A DNA stretch of 64,000 bases from Myotis daubentonii (GCF_963259705.1 NC_081841.1:33693358-33757357); one strand, 5' to 3'; shown: positions 1-12,706, numbered from the stretch's first letter. A program made the numbers and translations. The notes: a model not told the origin generated them from the letters alone.

Positions 1-180
1 TAGTGGGAAATGATAATGGCCTAAACTTATCATAAGGGAAAGAGAAGACATAACAGATTTGGGAGACAGACTTTACGATCAGTTTTATGGGGGGAAAATA
101 GATTCAGGGGAAGAAAAAGGAAAAAAATCATAATTTAGGCTCATTTTTACACAAAGAGGTATTAAATTGTTCAGCATCTT

Positions 181-413
181 ATTGATTGATTGATTGATTG
201 ATTGATTTGACACAGAGGAAGGAAAAGAGAAACATCAATTGGTTGTCTCCTGTATAAGCCCTGACCTGGGACTCAACCCTGCAACTGAGGCACCAACCCC
301 ACAACTGAGGCACCAACCCCACAACTGAGGCATATGCCCTGACTGGGAATTGAACATCGCAACCTGTAACCTTGTGGAATGACGCTCCAACCAACTGAGC
401 CACCCAGCCAGGG
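181..413 (-). mobile_element. Ves SINE, minus, with internal 20-bp duplication
   Basis: A tRNA-derived bat SINE in antisense. Its A/T tail is at the left as a (GATT)n run (181-206), followed by the body and the tRNA-like head ending GCCACCCAGCCAGGG. A unit of about 20 bp (caactgaggcaccaacccca) occurs in nearly three tandem copies at 280-331. A weak 8-bp flanking duplication (ttcagcat 170-177, ttcaacat 414-421) is present. Divergence suggests an older copy. Confidence 0.85.
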
Positions 414-414
414 T

Positions 415-1554
415 TCAACATAATTTTAAAGTAATTTATTATTCCACTACTGATTTGAAATGTGAGCAACTAATATTTGTTAACTTTTAGCATTCTGTTA
501 AAAGACATAAACATACATATATACATCCATATAGATATGGATGTATTTACACATATGTGTATACCACTATGAAAACTCATCTAATTTTCACAACTTAGTA
601 AGGTAGATATTATTTTCAGTCTACAAATTATTTATTCCAGGATCTCACAGTAAGTACTATAGTCATTCCTAATTTAATAAGAAATCATCATAGGATATTT
701 AGACCATTATGCAAATATATACTTCAATTTTCAAAATAGATATATGTATTCAATTTAATGTACAGATACTTTACATATATCAAATACTATGTGGAGGACA
801 TAAAGGAATAAAAGCTACAGTTCTTGTCTTCATGTATTTTCAGTTATAAAAATATGACATACAGCTATGGAAAGTGAAATGAATCAAGCCATGGGATTAG
901 AATCAAATGAATAGGAAAGACAATAATTATCAAAGAAGGGAACACTTTATTTGAACTGAAATCATTGGAGAAAAAAATCAGAGGAGGGGTTGGTCTTAAA
1001 TTTAAAAGAGGAATTAAAAAAGATGAGAGAAGTCTAAGAGCTGCAATAACTATTGCACAATAAATACTCAATAACTGTTTACTGAATGAATGAATGGCTG
1101 GCCCTTAAAGGTAAGGATCAGAGCAATGAGTGCGTGAAATGTCTTAATGAACTAGCCTGCAGTTGTACCTATTTCATATAGTACCAAGATATATTTAGGT
1201 TGATTAGAATCTATTGAGGTCCTCAAATATAAAGGTAAAAATGTATACATATCGTGTCCTTAAACATATGCACAATAGCTCTTTTATTTCTCCCTCCCTT
1301 TGACCATCCCTGGCCAATCAATCACAAGCTTTGTTTTATAACTCCCAGACTTTCATTTCTTACTACTAGAAGAGCTCCCTGCCTCCAGTCCTCTGCAAAA
1401 GAAATTAATTCTCTATTCAGCTTTCAAGTGTTACTCATTACAAGTACACAATAAATATTCATTGATTGTAATTAGAGTTTTACAATATTTATTAATTATA
1501 GTATACTGTGTGTTAAGGACTGAAAATAACAAAACTGAACCAGAGAAGTAAGGC
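415..1554. other. Unique AT-rich intron, possible MIR trace
   Basis: No gene or clear mobile element was found. Positions 570-660 weakly resemble the antisense 3' half of a MIR SINE (tcacaacttagtaaggtag, then attatt). Positions 1240-1470 are unassigned pyrimidine-rich sequence. Confidence 0.4.
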
Positions 1555-1698
1555 TTAACATGGATAGATGTTTGAATGGATGGATAGATGGATGGATGGA
1601 TGGATGGATGGATGGATGGATGGATGCATGGATGGATGGATGGATTGATGGGTGGGTGGATGGATGGATGGATGGACGGATGGGTGGATGGATGGAAG
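1555..1698. repeat. (GGAT)n microsatellite
   Basis: About 140 bp of tandem GGAT units with scattered substitutions (gcat, ggtg, gacg). Interruptions suggest an older, partly decayed array. Confidence 0.97.
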
Positions 1699-1925
1699 AA
1701 TGAATAAATGCCAGTATGATCTCAACCCTAGTTTTTAGCCTTTCAGTGTTTTTTCAGTACCTCCAGCAAGTAAGGTCTATAAATATTTTGAGTTGTCTCT
1801 TTTTATGTCCTTAAACTACTCATTTGTCATTCCTTGCCTTATAATTAATTCACAATACCAAACTGCTTATAGGTTCATGTACACCCTATTTCAACCTTTG
1901 CTTTCTGGTCTTCCTCCAAGCTGTG

Positions 1926-1953
1926 TTTTTTGTTTGTTTGTTTGTTTGTTTTT
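1926..1953. repeat. (GTTT)n short tandem repeat
   Basis: Run of GTTT units after tgtgtttttt, about six units, in otherwise unique DNA spanning 1700-2180. Confidence 0.85.
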
Positions 1954-2179
1954 TAATAATTGTCTGTAGTATTATTTCTGTATTCCTCCACCCCCAAAAC
2001 TTATTCAATTGTTTAGTTGCCTTTCTTCCTTTGGGATTTGATGTAAAGGCCTAGACTCTAATAAATCATTCTTGGCACTTTCCACCACTCCTAGATTTAA
2101 ATGCATTGCCTTTCCTCTGAGTTCTGTTAAATTCTATGCATACATCTATCATATTCCATCTGTGTCTATCCCATTCTTC

Positions 2180-2332
2180 CCAAGGAGCATCCTAAAAGCA
2201 GGGATGATGTCTTACTCATCTTTAAATCCCCAGTTCTAGCATAGGGACTTTTTTAATGCACAGTTCTGTTAAATATATAATACAGTTTGTTAAAATGTTT
2301 GTTGATGAATAAATGAAGGAATAATTTGTTTA
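2180..2332 (+). mobile_element. L2 LINE 3' end fragment
   Basis: Shows the usual L2 3'-end order: a 'gcagggatgatgtctta' segment, 'ccccagttctagcatagg', then 'tgttgatgaataaatgaa'. Diverged and lacking coding sequence; ancient. Confidence 0.65.
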
Positions 2333-2650
2333 ATTCAGAAATTAACAAATATCAAACACAGGAGACAATTCTTTCTATGTCAAAAGCTCAAGTTTTAGCA
2401 CAGGAATCAAACTGTAAGCAAATAGTAATAATAAGAATAAGGAACAAATTAGCTTTTGTACAGGATATATTTTGAACAATAATGGTGTTTTAGATCAGCT
2501 ACCAGTAACACAAAGGTAGAATAGAAAATGAAGAGGGAAAAAGAGGCCTAGAGTTTGAGGATAAGAGAAAATAAGAACATGGAGAAGATAAAGTATCTTC
2601 TGTAAAATGTTTTCATACATTGAATGCTTCTTTCATAATATTCCGTAATT

Positions 2651-2669
2651 AATCTCTGTTGTAAATTTT
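2651..2669 (+). repeat. Left target-site duplication of the L1
   Basis: aatctctgttgtaaatttt, 19 bp, repeated without mismatch at 3847-3865 on the other side of the L1. Confidence 0.95.
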
Positions 2670-3846
2670 CAAAATCTCAGACATATGCCGAAGCAATTTT
2701 TTCACTGATACAGCTCCTAGGGCACTTGAAACGAAAGAGAAAATGAACAAATGGGACTACATCAAAATAAAAAGCTTCTGCACAGCAAAAGAAACCATCA
2801 ACAAAACAAGAAGAAAACCCACTGTGTGGGAAAACATATTTGCCAATGTCATATCTGATAAGGGCCTAATCTCCAAAATTTATAGGGAACTCATACAACT
2901 TAACAAAAGGAAGATAAACAATCCAATAAAAAAATGGGCAAAGGACCTAAATAGACACCTTCCAAAAGAGGACATTCAGAAAGCCAAGAGACATATGAAA
3001 ACATGCTCAAAGTCACTAATCATCCGAGAGATGCAAATCAAAACAACAATGAGGTACCATCTCACACCTGTCAGACTGGCTATCATCAACAAATCAACAA
3101 ACGGCAAGTGCTGGAGAGGATGTGGAGAAAAAGGAACACTTGTGCACTGCTGGTGGGAATGCAGACTGGTGCAGCCACTATGGAAGACAGTATGGAGTTT
3201 CCTCAAAAAACTGAAAATGGAACTCCCATTTGACCCTGTGATCCCACTTCTAGGAATATATCCCAAGAAACCAGAAACACCAATCAGAAAGGATATATGC
3301 ACCCCTATGTTCATAGCAGCACAATTCACCATAGCTAAGATCTGGAAACAGCCTAAGTGCCCATCAGTAGATGAATGGATTAGAAAACAGTGGTACATCT
3401 ACACGATGGAATACTATGCTGCTCTAAAAAGGAAGGAACTCTTACCATTTGCAACGTCATGGATGGAACTGGAGAGCATTATGCTAAGTGAAATAGGCCA
3501 GTCAATGAAGGAAAAATACCACATGATCTCACTCATTCATGGATAATAGAGACCATTATAAACTTTTGAACAATAATAGATACAGAGGCAGAGCTGCCTC
3601 AAACAGATTGTCAAACTGCAGCAGGAAGGCCGGGGAGGATGGGTGCAGGAGGTAGGGGGGTAAGAGATCAACCAAAGGACTTGTATGCATGCATATAACC
3701 ATAACCAATGGACATAAGACACCGGGGAATAGGGGAGGCTAGGGGACTGTCTAGGGCAGGGGGGGAAAATGGACACATATGGAATACCCTTTGTAATACT
3801 TTAGGCAATAAAAAATAAATAAATATAAATAAAAAAAATCAAAAAA
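2670..3846 (+). mobile_element. 5'-truncated young L1 retrotransposon
   Basis: A 1.18-kb L1 insertion. It starts abruptly inside ORF2, runs through the ORF2 stop (3544-3546), a G-rich 3' UTR (polypurine stretch near 3625-3770), a polyadenylation region with AATAAA (3808-3813) and an A-rich tail to 3846. Perfect 19-bp duplications flank it. The intact reading frame and perfect duplication suggest recent insertion. It is antisense to SOX5, the orientation usually tolerated in introns. Confidence 0.95.
2671..3546 (+). pseudogene. L1 ORF2p C-terminal fragment
   Basis: An open frame of 291 codons plus stop, continuous from the L1 truncation point; the first Met is at 2743 but is not a native start. 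It matches the C-terminal quarter of L1 ORF2p. Landmarks are [38 protein letters not shown] and [16 protein letters not shown]. The cysteine motif C-x3-C-x7-H-x4-C (CWRGC, then H, then C, within 3106-3165) is complete. The endonuclease and reverse-transcriptase domains are missing, so the piece cannot retrotranspose itself. No frameshift or stop has accumulated, unlike the other L1 pieces in the window. Confidence 0.93.
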
Positions 3847-3865
3847 AATCTCTGTTGTAAATTTT
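3847..3865 (+). repeat. Right target-site duplication of the L1
   Basis: Perfect copy of 2651-2669, directly after the L1 A-rich tail. Confidence 0.95.
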
Positions 3866-5595
3866 GATTTTAAAAGCAATTCATATCCCCTTGGATATTA
3901 AAAATAAATAATACAAATTTTCTAATTTCTGTTCATGATCAAGAATCCACTATTATAATGGCATTAAAGCACCTTAGCACGTTTAAGGTGTTTACTAGAA
4001 AAAATGCTTTATATAAAAACAAATGATAAAAACAAAGTCCTTCGTAGTGATTATTTCAAATCACTTTGGAATTGTGGAAATCCAAACAAAATGAACTTTG
4101 CTTTTCTGTAGCAATAAATTTAGCAATACTTTATTCCTCATTTCAGGTAATTAAATCTAAAATTCTTCTAAAGCATCTGCAGAACCTAACTTAGATTCAG
4201 AATAATTAATATGTTATACATAAGCAAAGGTGAAGGTGTTTCTAAATGCAGAACATCTATAATGCCTTTATAGATTTTCTGAAGTAGTATAAAATGGCTT
4301 TACTATTTAAAATTTTTTATGAGAAATGCTAATATTTTATAGTAAACTCAAAATAATAATCAATATACATATTTCACATGAATTTTATTTGAGAAGGTAA
4401 AATTAATAAATCATCTTTTGTTTGACTATACAACTACTTTAAAAGATATTTTTTTCCAGTCCCCTCCATCCCCCTTCCCTCTGATAGCTGTCAGACTGTT
4501 CCATGTATCTATGCCTCTGCTTGTATTTAAAATATATATTTTAGGTAATTGGTAGTTCTTAACTGATTTGCCACAGGCTCACATTTTTCAGTTAGAGATT
4601 TTTACAAATAAAAAATACTATGTCTTTTAATGTGGCATAGCATATGAACACTTATCTTACTTAATTTAATAGTTACCTAGTTGGCTAGTAAACTCTTGGG
4701 GAAACACTTATCCAAATGGGAAGACATTTCTACATATAAAAGATAATAGCATTATTTCGTTACATCTTTGCCCATAAATTAAATGAATTCCAGTACCAGT
4801 AAAAATACCTGGATTAATTATCTAAGAAATTTAAACATCCCTGAAAAGGTGACAATGAATCAAAAAAGTCTCCTTTTCCTTCTCTATTCCAGCATTATTG
4901 CTAAGGCATCATTTAAGCTATTGCATAATAACTCATTTTAAGCTGCTCAAATAGAAACATTAATTAAGGAACTGCTTCAATATCCAGATCTATATATTAG
5001 ACTACTATGTCTAAATTTTGCCTCTGTGTCTTATGAGTAAGGAAGTATTACGGAGAAAAGCATCCAAAAAGATTCAGGTATTAGAAAGTAGGGATTTGGA
5101 AGAAGGGCGTTTGTGGGAGCCACTTAACACCAAATCAAGTGCTATTTCTCTTTTATTTTTCACTTTTAGTATTAGGGTTTAGCAAGCATTTCATTTCTTG
5201 ACACTATAGCCTTTCTACTTTTCTATCAGGGTTTTTGATCGACATCCTTCCTCCTGGAGTGTAGCCAGAGTCTGTGATCTGCAGTTTGAGAACAGAAAGC
5301 TTCCTAAACCACTGTAACAATAAGCCTATGGGATATAAATTGGGGATGAGTCCTCGCTTAGAGCTTTCCACAAGGATGGTGAATTTTAGACCTCCAGAAA
5401 TTAACAACTGTTATGGAATGTTCCCTTCCCCCCCCAAATGAAAAACAAATAATGCAAATGTCTTGAATGGTCAGAAATATAGTGCCCTAGAATATATTCC
5501 TGAAATCCTTTTCATTATGTCACATTCTAAATTTTCAAAACAGGCTTATACATTTAATAACTAATAGATACATTATACAATAATTAACATCTTTA
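3866..5595. other. Unique AT-rich intron
   Basis: No gene, RNA or confident repeat. A pyrimidine-rich patch at 4455-4530 may be repeat-derived but could not be assigned. Confidence 0.6.
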
Positions 5596-5599
5596 AAAT

Positions 5600-5770
5600 G
5601 CATACACTTATCCCATCCGATTTTTATAATCTGTGCAGTGAGTTGGGCAGACATTACTAATGAGTGTAGCTACCTTAAAGATTAAAAGCTAAGGCACAAA
5701 GAGAAAAATGACTTGCCTAAGGGCATAGAATAATATGAAATGGGGTTGGGATTACCAAGGTCTTCTGATA
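5600..5770 (-). mobile_element. MIR SINE fragment
   Basis: Antisense MIR-like core: 'aaagctaaggcacaaagag', then 'gacttgcctaagggcatag', then 'tgggattaccaaggtctt', in the order of the MIR reverse complement. Ancient and diverged. Confidence 0.65.
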
Positions 5771-5771
5771 C

Positions 5772-6754
5772 CTTGTTTAATTTTTTTCTGAAAGAATTTA
5801 TTAAATTCAGACAATTAATAGTTTCAGGTTACTTCTCACTGATGCTTATTCATAGCTTAACTTGGAGGAGTCAGTTTTGAATGTTTTAAAGCCTGCATTA
5901 ACCATCTCAGCATTAGAATTTAGAGGCATTCTCTCAGGTAAAAATGGTCAAATAAGGGACAAATACACAAAATTGAAATACCAAATATTGAGGATAATAT
6001 GTGCATGCAAAATGTTTATTGTAACAGCGCTTAAAACTGTCAAGAGTGTAGACAAATTTAAGTATTCATTAGTAGAAAACAAATAAAATATGGAACGTCC
6101 AGCTTAATAAAATATGATTCAGTGTGATTTATGTGTAAAACATGTAAAAGAAGAAAAATGGCACAATATATTTTATATTTATAAATAGAATATACTCTAT
6201 TTGTTCTCACATACATTATAAATAATGTAGTACATATCATGATTTTTATACATATGTATCATAGGATACAGATTATAACATACAGATTTCTAATATCCTA
6301 CTTTTACATATTTATAATTAAATATAAAGAGGTATATATACATATTTATATAAATACATATTTATATCTATATCTAGCTCTGGAAAAATAGGTGCCAAAT
6401 TGTCAACAATAATTACCTCTGGGGAGTGCCATTACAGGAGTATATGAGTATAGGCAGATAATTTTAGTTCCTGTTATACTTCTGCATTACTTGAGATTGC
6501 TGCAGTGAGCAAATGCTATCTTTAATATATTATAAAACATGTGAAGAGTCATTATGAGCTGACTATATAAATAGGATTAAGAAATGTTTAAATAAATATA
6601 TTCTTTGAAAAACAGTCAAAATAAATCAGGGAAATAGTACTGTTTAATATGTAGCTATAGTACTCCCTGCTTCTGCACTTTCCACTAACTGGAATAGGAA
6701 TATTGTAGCTGGAGAAGGTATCTAAGACAATGACATAGAAGCCAAAATTGTGGA
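5772..6754. other. Unique AT-rich intron
   Basis: Runs of TATA-like sequence (6300-6370) and short frames only. Nothing supportable as a gene. Confidence 0.6.
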
Positions 6755-6761
6755 AAACAAG

Positions 6762-6955
6762 CCACCTGACTGGTGTGGCTCAGTGGTTGAGTGTCGATCT
6801 GTGAAACAGGAGGCCATGGTTTGATTCCCTGTCAGGGCATATGCCTGGGTTTCGGGCAAAATCCCCAGTGTGGGGCATGCAGGAGGCAGCCAATCAATGA
6901 TCTATCATCATTGATATTTCTGTGTCTCTTTCTCCCTTTCCGTTCCTATCTGAAA

Positions 6956-6957
<2 letters not shown>
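6762..6957 (+). mobile_element. Ves SINE, plus
   Basis: tRNA-like head with an A-box-like tggctcagtgg and a B-box-like ggtttgattcc, then 'ggcatatgcctgggtt', 'gcaggaggcagccaatcaat' and a pyrimidine-rich 3' part. The tail has become a long AT microsatellite. A possible 9-bp duplication is aaacaagcc before the head and again near 7068. Confidence 0.88.

Positions 6958-7047
<90 letters not shown>
6958..7047. repeat. (TA)n microsatellite in a SINE tail
   Basis: About 45 TA units with a single G interruption, growing out of the Ves tail. Confidence 0.98.
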
Positions 7048-7372
7048 TTAAAGAGAGAGAACAAACAAGCCTGGGACTGAATAGCATGGAATGACCATAT
7101 ACCATATAAGCAATGAATGCTTGAACTACCATGTGAGTGAGAAACATTGTTTTTTCATGTTTAACCTTGTATTATTTTGACCTTTTACAGTAGGTAAACT
7201 TAATAAAAAATGTGATTTCACATGATATTCCAAGAACATGACCTATTCAGTCCTCATGGACAATATCTATCTATTGTAGAGTTAGAAGCAAAATGCTATC
7301 TTAGCCTGCTTTAGTAAATATTTTTTCCATTTCCCTACATTCCCTATCAACCTTATAACTGAAGTTTGCCTC

Positions 7373-7590
7373 TTTTTTTAACATATTTTTATTGATTTCA
7401 GAGAGGAAAGGAGAGGGAGAGAAAGATAGAAACATCAATGATGAGATAGAATCATTGATCAGCTGCCTTCTGCACTCCCCCTACTGGTAATCGAGCCCCC
7501 AACCCCAGCATGTGTCCTTGACTGGAATCAAATCCGGGATCCTTCAGTCCACAGACCGACACTCTATCCACTGAGCCAAACCAGCTAGGG
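7373..7590 (-). mobile_element. Ves SINE, minus, with 14-bp target-site duplication
   Basis: Antisense Ves: T-rich tail at the left, 'attgatttcagagaggaa', 'gatcagctgccttctgcac', ending in the tRNA-like head 'ccactgagccaaaccagc'. The duplication ctgaagtttgcctc is present at 7359-7372 and 7591-7604 without mismatch. Confidence 0.95.
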
Positions 7591-7604
7591 CTGAAGTTTG
7601 CCTC

Positions 7605-8555
7605 CTAATGGAGTTTTCTATGGTGAAAGAACATGTACTGAAGAATAGAGTCGTCCAGTTATCATTAATAGTTACATTTATTCAAATACAATCATATATT
7701 GCTCTTCTTGGCTTACATTTCAGTTTGATGACCTTAGTATGAATCTACTACTGAAATGAGATTTCATGTTTGCTGTGGCAACAAAAATATGAACTTAGAA
7801 TTCTGAGGATGGGGCTGGACTAGGGCAAATTCATACGGTAATACCACATTCTGAGGCCTCTTGACTGAAAACTCCTAGTGGCATTAGCTAAGCACTCTTC
7901 ATTTAACACATTTACATTGTGAAGAACAAGAATGATGCCAAAATGTAAATACTGAGCTAAATGGGTTTATATTAAAATTGAATGGCATCCTTATGTTCTT
8001 AACTGTTAAAAATCAAATAATGTGGCTTAAGAGATTAATATAGTTAAAGTCTAATAAAATGTGATGAATTTATCAAAGAAAGGGCTTTTTCTTTTTGTTT
8101 GCTGTGTGTGTACTATTTTTTGTGGTGGCAGCATCTGTGTGTTGGGGGGAGACTAGATCAAATAATGGTTATTAACAGAGCTCAGTTATCACCTCAGAAA
8201 GTAATATGCTTAAAATTATGTCTATGTTTTATAAATAATATAAGCTTTTATTTTTATACCATGTTATGATACTTTGCCACAATAAAGACATATCTATCTA
8301 TTGCCTTTTTCTCAGTGATGAAACTTATAAAATTATTTTGATTCTATTTTAGCAAAAAACATGTTTTACTGACCTAGACACATTTCTCCTATGAGCACTG
8401 AAAGGTGGCTGTCACCATATAACCCTAGAATGTTTTATATACTCAGTTCTTTTTACTTTTTAATCATTTCATATTCTTAATCCATCAATCTAACTTCCTT
8501 CAGATGGGAATTTAAATGATTGGCTGTTCAGGTACCAAAGCAATCCTTTAAAAAT
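7605..8555. other. Unique AT-rich intron
   Basis: No gene or clear repeat. Confidence 0.6.
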
Positions 8556-8557
8556 AT

Positions 8558-8870
8558 AAATATTTATACAGAAAACAGACTGATGGTTGCCAGAAGGGAT
8601 GGGAGTTGGGGGACTGGTTGAAAGAGGTGAAGGAATTGAGAAGTACAGATTGGTAGTTACAAAATAGTCATGGGATGTAAAGTGCAGCATAGAAAATATA
8701 GTCATTAATATTGCAATATGGTGTTAGGTGGGTACTGAAAATATCGGGGGGAACACTTTGTAAAGTATATGGTTATTTCACAACTATGTTGTACACCTAA
8801 AACTAATACAAAATAATATTACATGTAAACTTCAATTGAAAAAGTAAAAATGAAACAAGGAAATATAAAA
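8558..8870 (+). mobile_element. HAL1/L1-type 3' UTR fragment
   Basis: Matches in order the 3' end of the element at 20669-21717: 'gatggttgccag', 'gagaagtacagattggtag', 'catagaaaatatagtcatta', 'ttgtacacctaaaactaat', then a short A-rich tail. No coding part. This kind of 3' UTR is common in laurasiatherian L1 and HAL1 families. Confidence 0.72.
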
Positions 8871-8874
8871 TTAA

Positions 8875-9985
8875 AATATACATATTTATAACTAAGTCAG
8901 GTGTGCCCAAAGTCTGATTTATAAGATGGAGGGTTGGGGGGGTGGGATAAGGGAAGAGCTGGTCTCAATAATTCTCATGCACACACACACAGAAGCCTGA
9001 GCTATGATTACAACCTCTTCTCTCTGCTTACTTACCCAGAACCTACATTATGCAAACCTGACAACACATGTTTCCTATCTGGTCAGTTTGATAAAGACGT
9101 ACCATGTCAGTGGTGTTTAGCTTGTGATGTGGCGATTGTTTCAGCACTGACTGTCGGTGACCTGTGTGTCAGCTGATGCGGTTACCAGAAATTAGCATGC
9201 AGCCTCCTAAAATGCCAGACACATGGACCCTTTCCGCAGAGAGATATAATAGGACCCACATGATAGCTCCATTAAACAATGAAACATGTGACATTAACTG
9301 AAAACAGGAACACATCAGCAAATATGCCTGAGGAAGTTTATGGTATTTAACTCCTAAACATTAATTTTATTGTGGCGTATGAGGAATTAATTAACTGAGA
9401 GTTTCCTTTTTTATTGAAAGCGGAAATACTGTTCAGAAAAGCGATGAAGAGTAAATACAACATATTTTAAGTTTATTAAGCTTGGCTCATCGACTTCTAT
9501 TTATTTAAGCTAATCTCATAAGGCAATTAAATATTTCAATCAGTAACTTTATGTGGCCATTTTATTTAGCATATTTCTGAAACATTAATCAATGTGTTAG
9601 AATGCAGAATGAGTATGTGAATACATTTCTAGTTTCCTACAGCCAAAACAATGATTCCATACATTTTTTAATCACATGATCTTTTCAAACTTGAGCTCTG
9701 ATAGACAAATGGAAAATGACAATAGAAAAGATTAAAAGTTAGTGATTATAATGAAGATAGTCCAGGTTAAGGTTATATCTACATGACATAAGTGTTTCCA
9801 TCAGCACTGTAATACTTTTCTCTAAACAATTAAGTTTTCCTAGTTAGAGGAAGCTTCATGCAGGTGTGGTAGAATGAATGTGATCCCAGATAGGATATAA
9901 AATGCAATTAATTGCTGGGTGGGGTTTTAGAAAGGAATCTTATTTTTTTTTAAATAGGATCTGTGTTTTCCCAGCATTATACTCA
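8875..9985. other. Unique intron
   Basis: No mobile element seen; a short CA run lies at 8980-8991. The repeat-free AT-rich stretch 9350-9620 (several attaa/taatt words) could be a conserved non-coding element, but that cannot be tested here. Confidence 0.45.
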
Positions 9986-9989
9986 GTAT

Positions 9990-10200
9990 TTATCATTTAC
10001 AAATAATTTAATAAGAGGCACAGTGGTAGACCCTGTTTCATATATAATCCTATTTAATCTTTAATGATTTAGTAGAATGGGTGTTATGAATCCATTTTGC
10101 AGATGAGGGAGCTGATGCTCAGTAACTTGTACAAGGATAAGCAAAGTAGAAGAATAAGGTAAAACGATTCCAAATCCATGATGTCCTTAGACTCTTTCGC
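9990..10200 (-). mobile_element. MIR SINE fragment
   Basis: Antisense MIR signature: 'ccattttgcagatgaggga', 'gctgatgctcagtaacttg', then 'acaaggataagcaaagtag'. Diverged, ancient. Confidence 0.75.
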
Positions 10201-10204
10201 CACC

Positions 10205-12575
10205 CAAAGTGTACTTGAACCAAGTCATTTGAAGGCCCACTTATTTTAAAATTCAGAATCGGAACCTTGGTGTTTAGATTTTTCAAGTTTATTTCAGGAC
10301 TGTAATGATTGTTTTCTGATTAAAATGAGCTAGTGCCCATAAATATAATTTAAAACTGGGATTTTTTTCTTATATTGTTTAATGATGTACAGCTATATTC
10401 CACACTATTTTTTTCTGATTCTACCATTATATTTCTTAAAGGGAAAATATCCTTTGTCCAACAAAAAGCGTATTATTTTCAGAAACAGATGTTAGTGAAA
10501 TGTATGATGGTTAAGTCGCCCGACCTGTAATTTTGTTTTATTACGTCCCTGTTGAGAACATATTAGCTTTTTTTCGTAAGATTCCATAAGTTTTCATTTT
10601 ATTTATTTTATCAGGTCACAGTCTAAACAGGAAAATTTATCATCAATACTTTCTATGGATTGATAAAAAACATTTGAGTTTTTGATACCAACAAATGGTA
10701 TACATTTACTTGGAACTCCAATCAAGATGGAATAGGCAGTCTCTTTCATTGACACTATTAATATCACTCGAAACAACTGAAATCAGAGAAGTCACATGTG
10801 GTTGACAATTATGAGAGGAATAAAACTGAAGGCCCACTGAAGAGAGGAGATGTTAGATTGCCTTGTCTCCCTACCGCTACTCCTTGCCACAGTGTGACTA
10901 GGTAGGAAGTAGTTTGCACTACTTACTGCTTCCACCCACCTCCTCAATCAAACCGACTCACCCTGCCAGGGTGTCAACAAGCGGTGCCACTTTCTTTTGC
11001 TATTGGCTTCTTAGTTTTAGAGTTTGGCATGATGCTCATTTCAAGGTTGCCCCCAACTATGGAGATTTTATTCTATTTTATCAGAAGTGGTATCGTTTTA
11101 CAACTTCAAGCACTCCGGGTATGAGTAGCAAATGGTTAATACACTCACAATTGTAGGAAAGGAAAAATTTCTGCCTGCCACGTTACAGTCTCACTGAACA
11201 AATTTAGTATGCCAACTCTGTCAAACGGGAGTGAGGCTGAGGTGTTCTTGACCTTTTCCAAGCCTACAGTTATGCTATTGTTCATACTCAATGTGGTTTT
11301 CTCTTCAGCACAATAATTGCTAATGGGACTTTTTTTCTATAGTTGCTTAAAAATTTTCTTTTTGGAAAACAGAACTAGTCTATATGTATATATTGCAGGC
11401 GCAGTCTGAGGCAACTGATGACTTTTAAAAGTGTCTTTTTTCATTTTAGTAGCCAAGGTTACCAAAACTATATTGCAACATTTCCTTAATGTGAATAGTA
11501 GTTCCTTAGGAAAATGGAAAGAAAACAAAATCTTTATGATTAAAATCTCAGAATTTAGTGTAGCAATAGAACTGAACATTCTATTTTTAGAATTTAAATT
11601 ATTCCTAGAATTTAAACATTTAAAATGTAAATAGAGCCCCAAATTATTTATTTTTAAAAGTTGGTGTTTCTTGATGAATCGATCTACAAAGAAAGAATGA
11701 TGTGGCAAATAATATTAAATGAATAAATTAAAAATCCAGAGTGAGAACATTATCTTAAAAAATAGGAAACCAAAGTAAAAAAAAAGAAAAGAAAAAGGAA
11801 AAAGATGTGAAAACACAGTGTAAAACCCACAAAACCATAGAAGTGAATTTTTATAGTCCTGAATTCAGTTCACTTTTTATTTAGACTTCAAGTTACAATT
11901 ACTCATCATAAATTACTTTGTATATTTGAAAAATTATATTTCATTTTTTCAATATTACATATTGAAAGGTTTAAAGACTAGACATAAATGCTAAATATGA
12001 AAATTCAAAACATCATTTAACAGGAAACTTAGATATGATTTCTATTAATGGTGGCTAGAGTTTTGCAAATGTAATAAATACTGAAGCATAACAAGATGCT
12101 AATGGGACATATTAACATATAACATATTTATTTATTAACATATAAATGAACCAAAATCTATTGTTATTTATAAAATGATATTCTGCATAAATATCTAAAG
12201 TGATATTATTTCACTAATTGTTTTCATTGGTGTTCTGCTTTAATCAGTGAAAAATATTTCAATAAGCTTGCTTTCCCTATAATCTTTCTAGGCATAGTAA
12301 CGATGTTTTAGAAGGTATTTAGCTTATTAATTTAGCCACTTTTTGGAACTTACTATTTTTATTTAACACATTATAGTTGACATTTTGGTGATGTAAATTT
12401 TTAAAAAATGAAGTATTTGATTGTTTCTAAAACTAACAATGTAACAATGTGCAATTTTGGTTCTGGTAAAAAAAAACGTCAAAATAACAGGCATGTAAAG
12501 TTAATAAGCAATATAAACCATTATCTTGGTAACTCATCACTTAGAGCAAAAATGCCCTTGTAGTGTTTTTAAGAG
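10205..12575. other. Unique AT-rich intron
   Basis: 2.4 kb with no recognisable gene or repeat beyond short A-runs (11778-11803). Confidence 0.6.
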
Positions 12576-12579
12576 AGCT

Positions 12580-12704
12580 CATTCATTATTCATACAATCA
12601 TTCAATAAAGAGTTGAATGTTATAATAAAAGTTTAGATACAACAATAAATAAGATAATATAAGCACCTGCTCTCATAGAGCTTTTAATTAAAGGAAAGAG
12701 AAGA
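12580..12704 (-). mobile_element. L2 LINE fragment
   Basis: Antisense L2 3' end: 'atcattcaataaagagttga', then 'acaacaataaataagataat', then 'gcacctgctctcatagagct'. Truncated on the right by the MITE-like sequence. Confidence 0.65.
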
Positions 12705-12706
12705 TA

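Noticed and set aside
2743..3546. A 267-codon plus-strand reading frame as a host gene
   Set aside because: It is the C-terminal part of L1 ORF2p inside a truncated L1 with target-site duplications, not a cellular gene.
4455..4530. Pyrimidine-rich patch resembling part of an L1 or LTR
   Set aside because: Too short and diverged to assign to any family with confidence.
6791..7147. Open frames of alternating Tyr-Ile
   Set aside because: They are translations of the (TA)n microsatellite.
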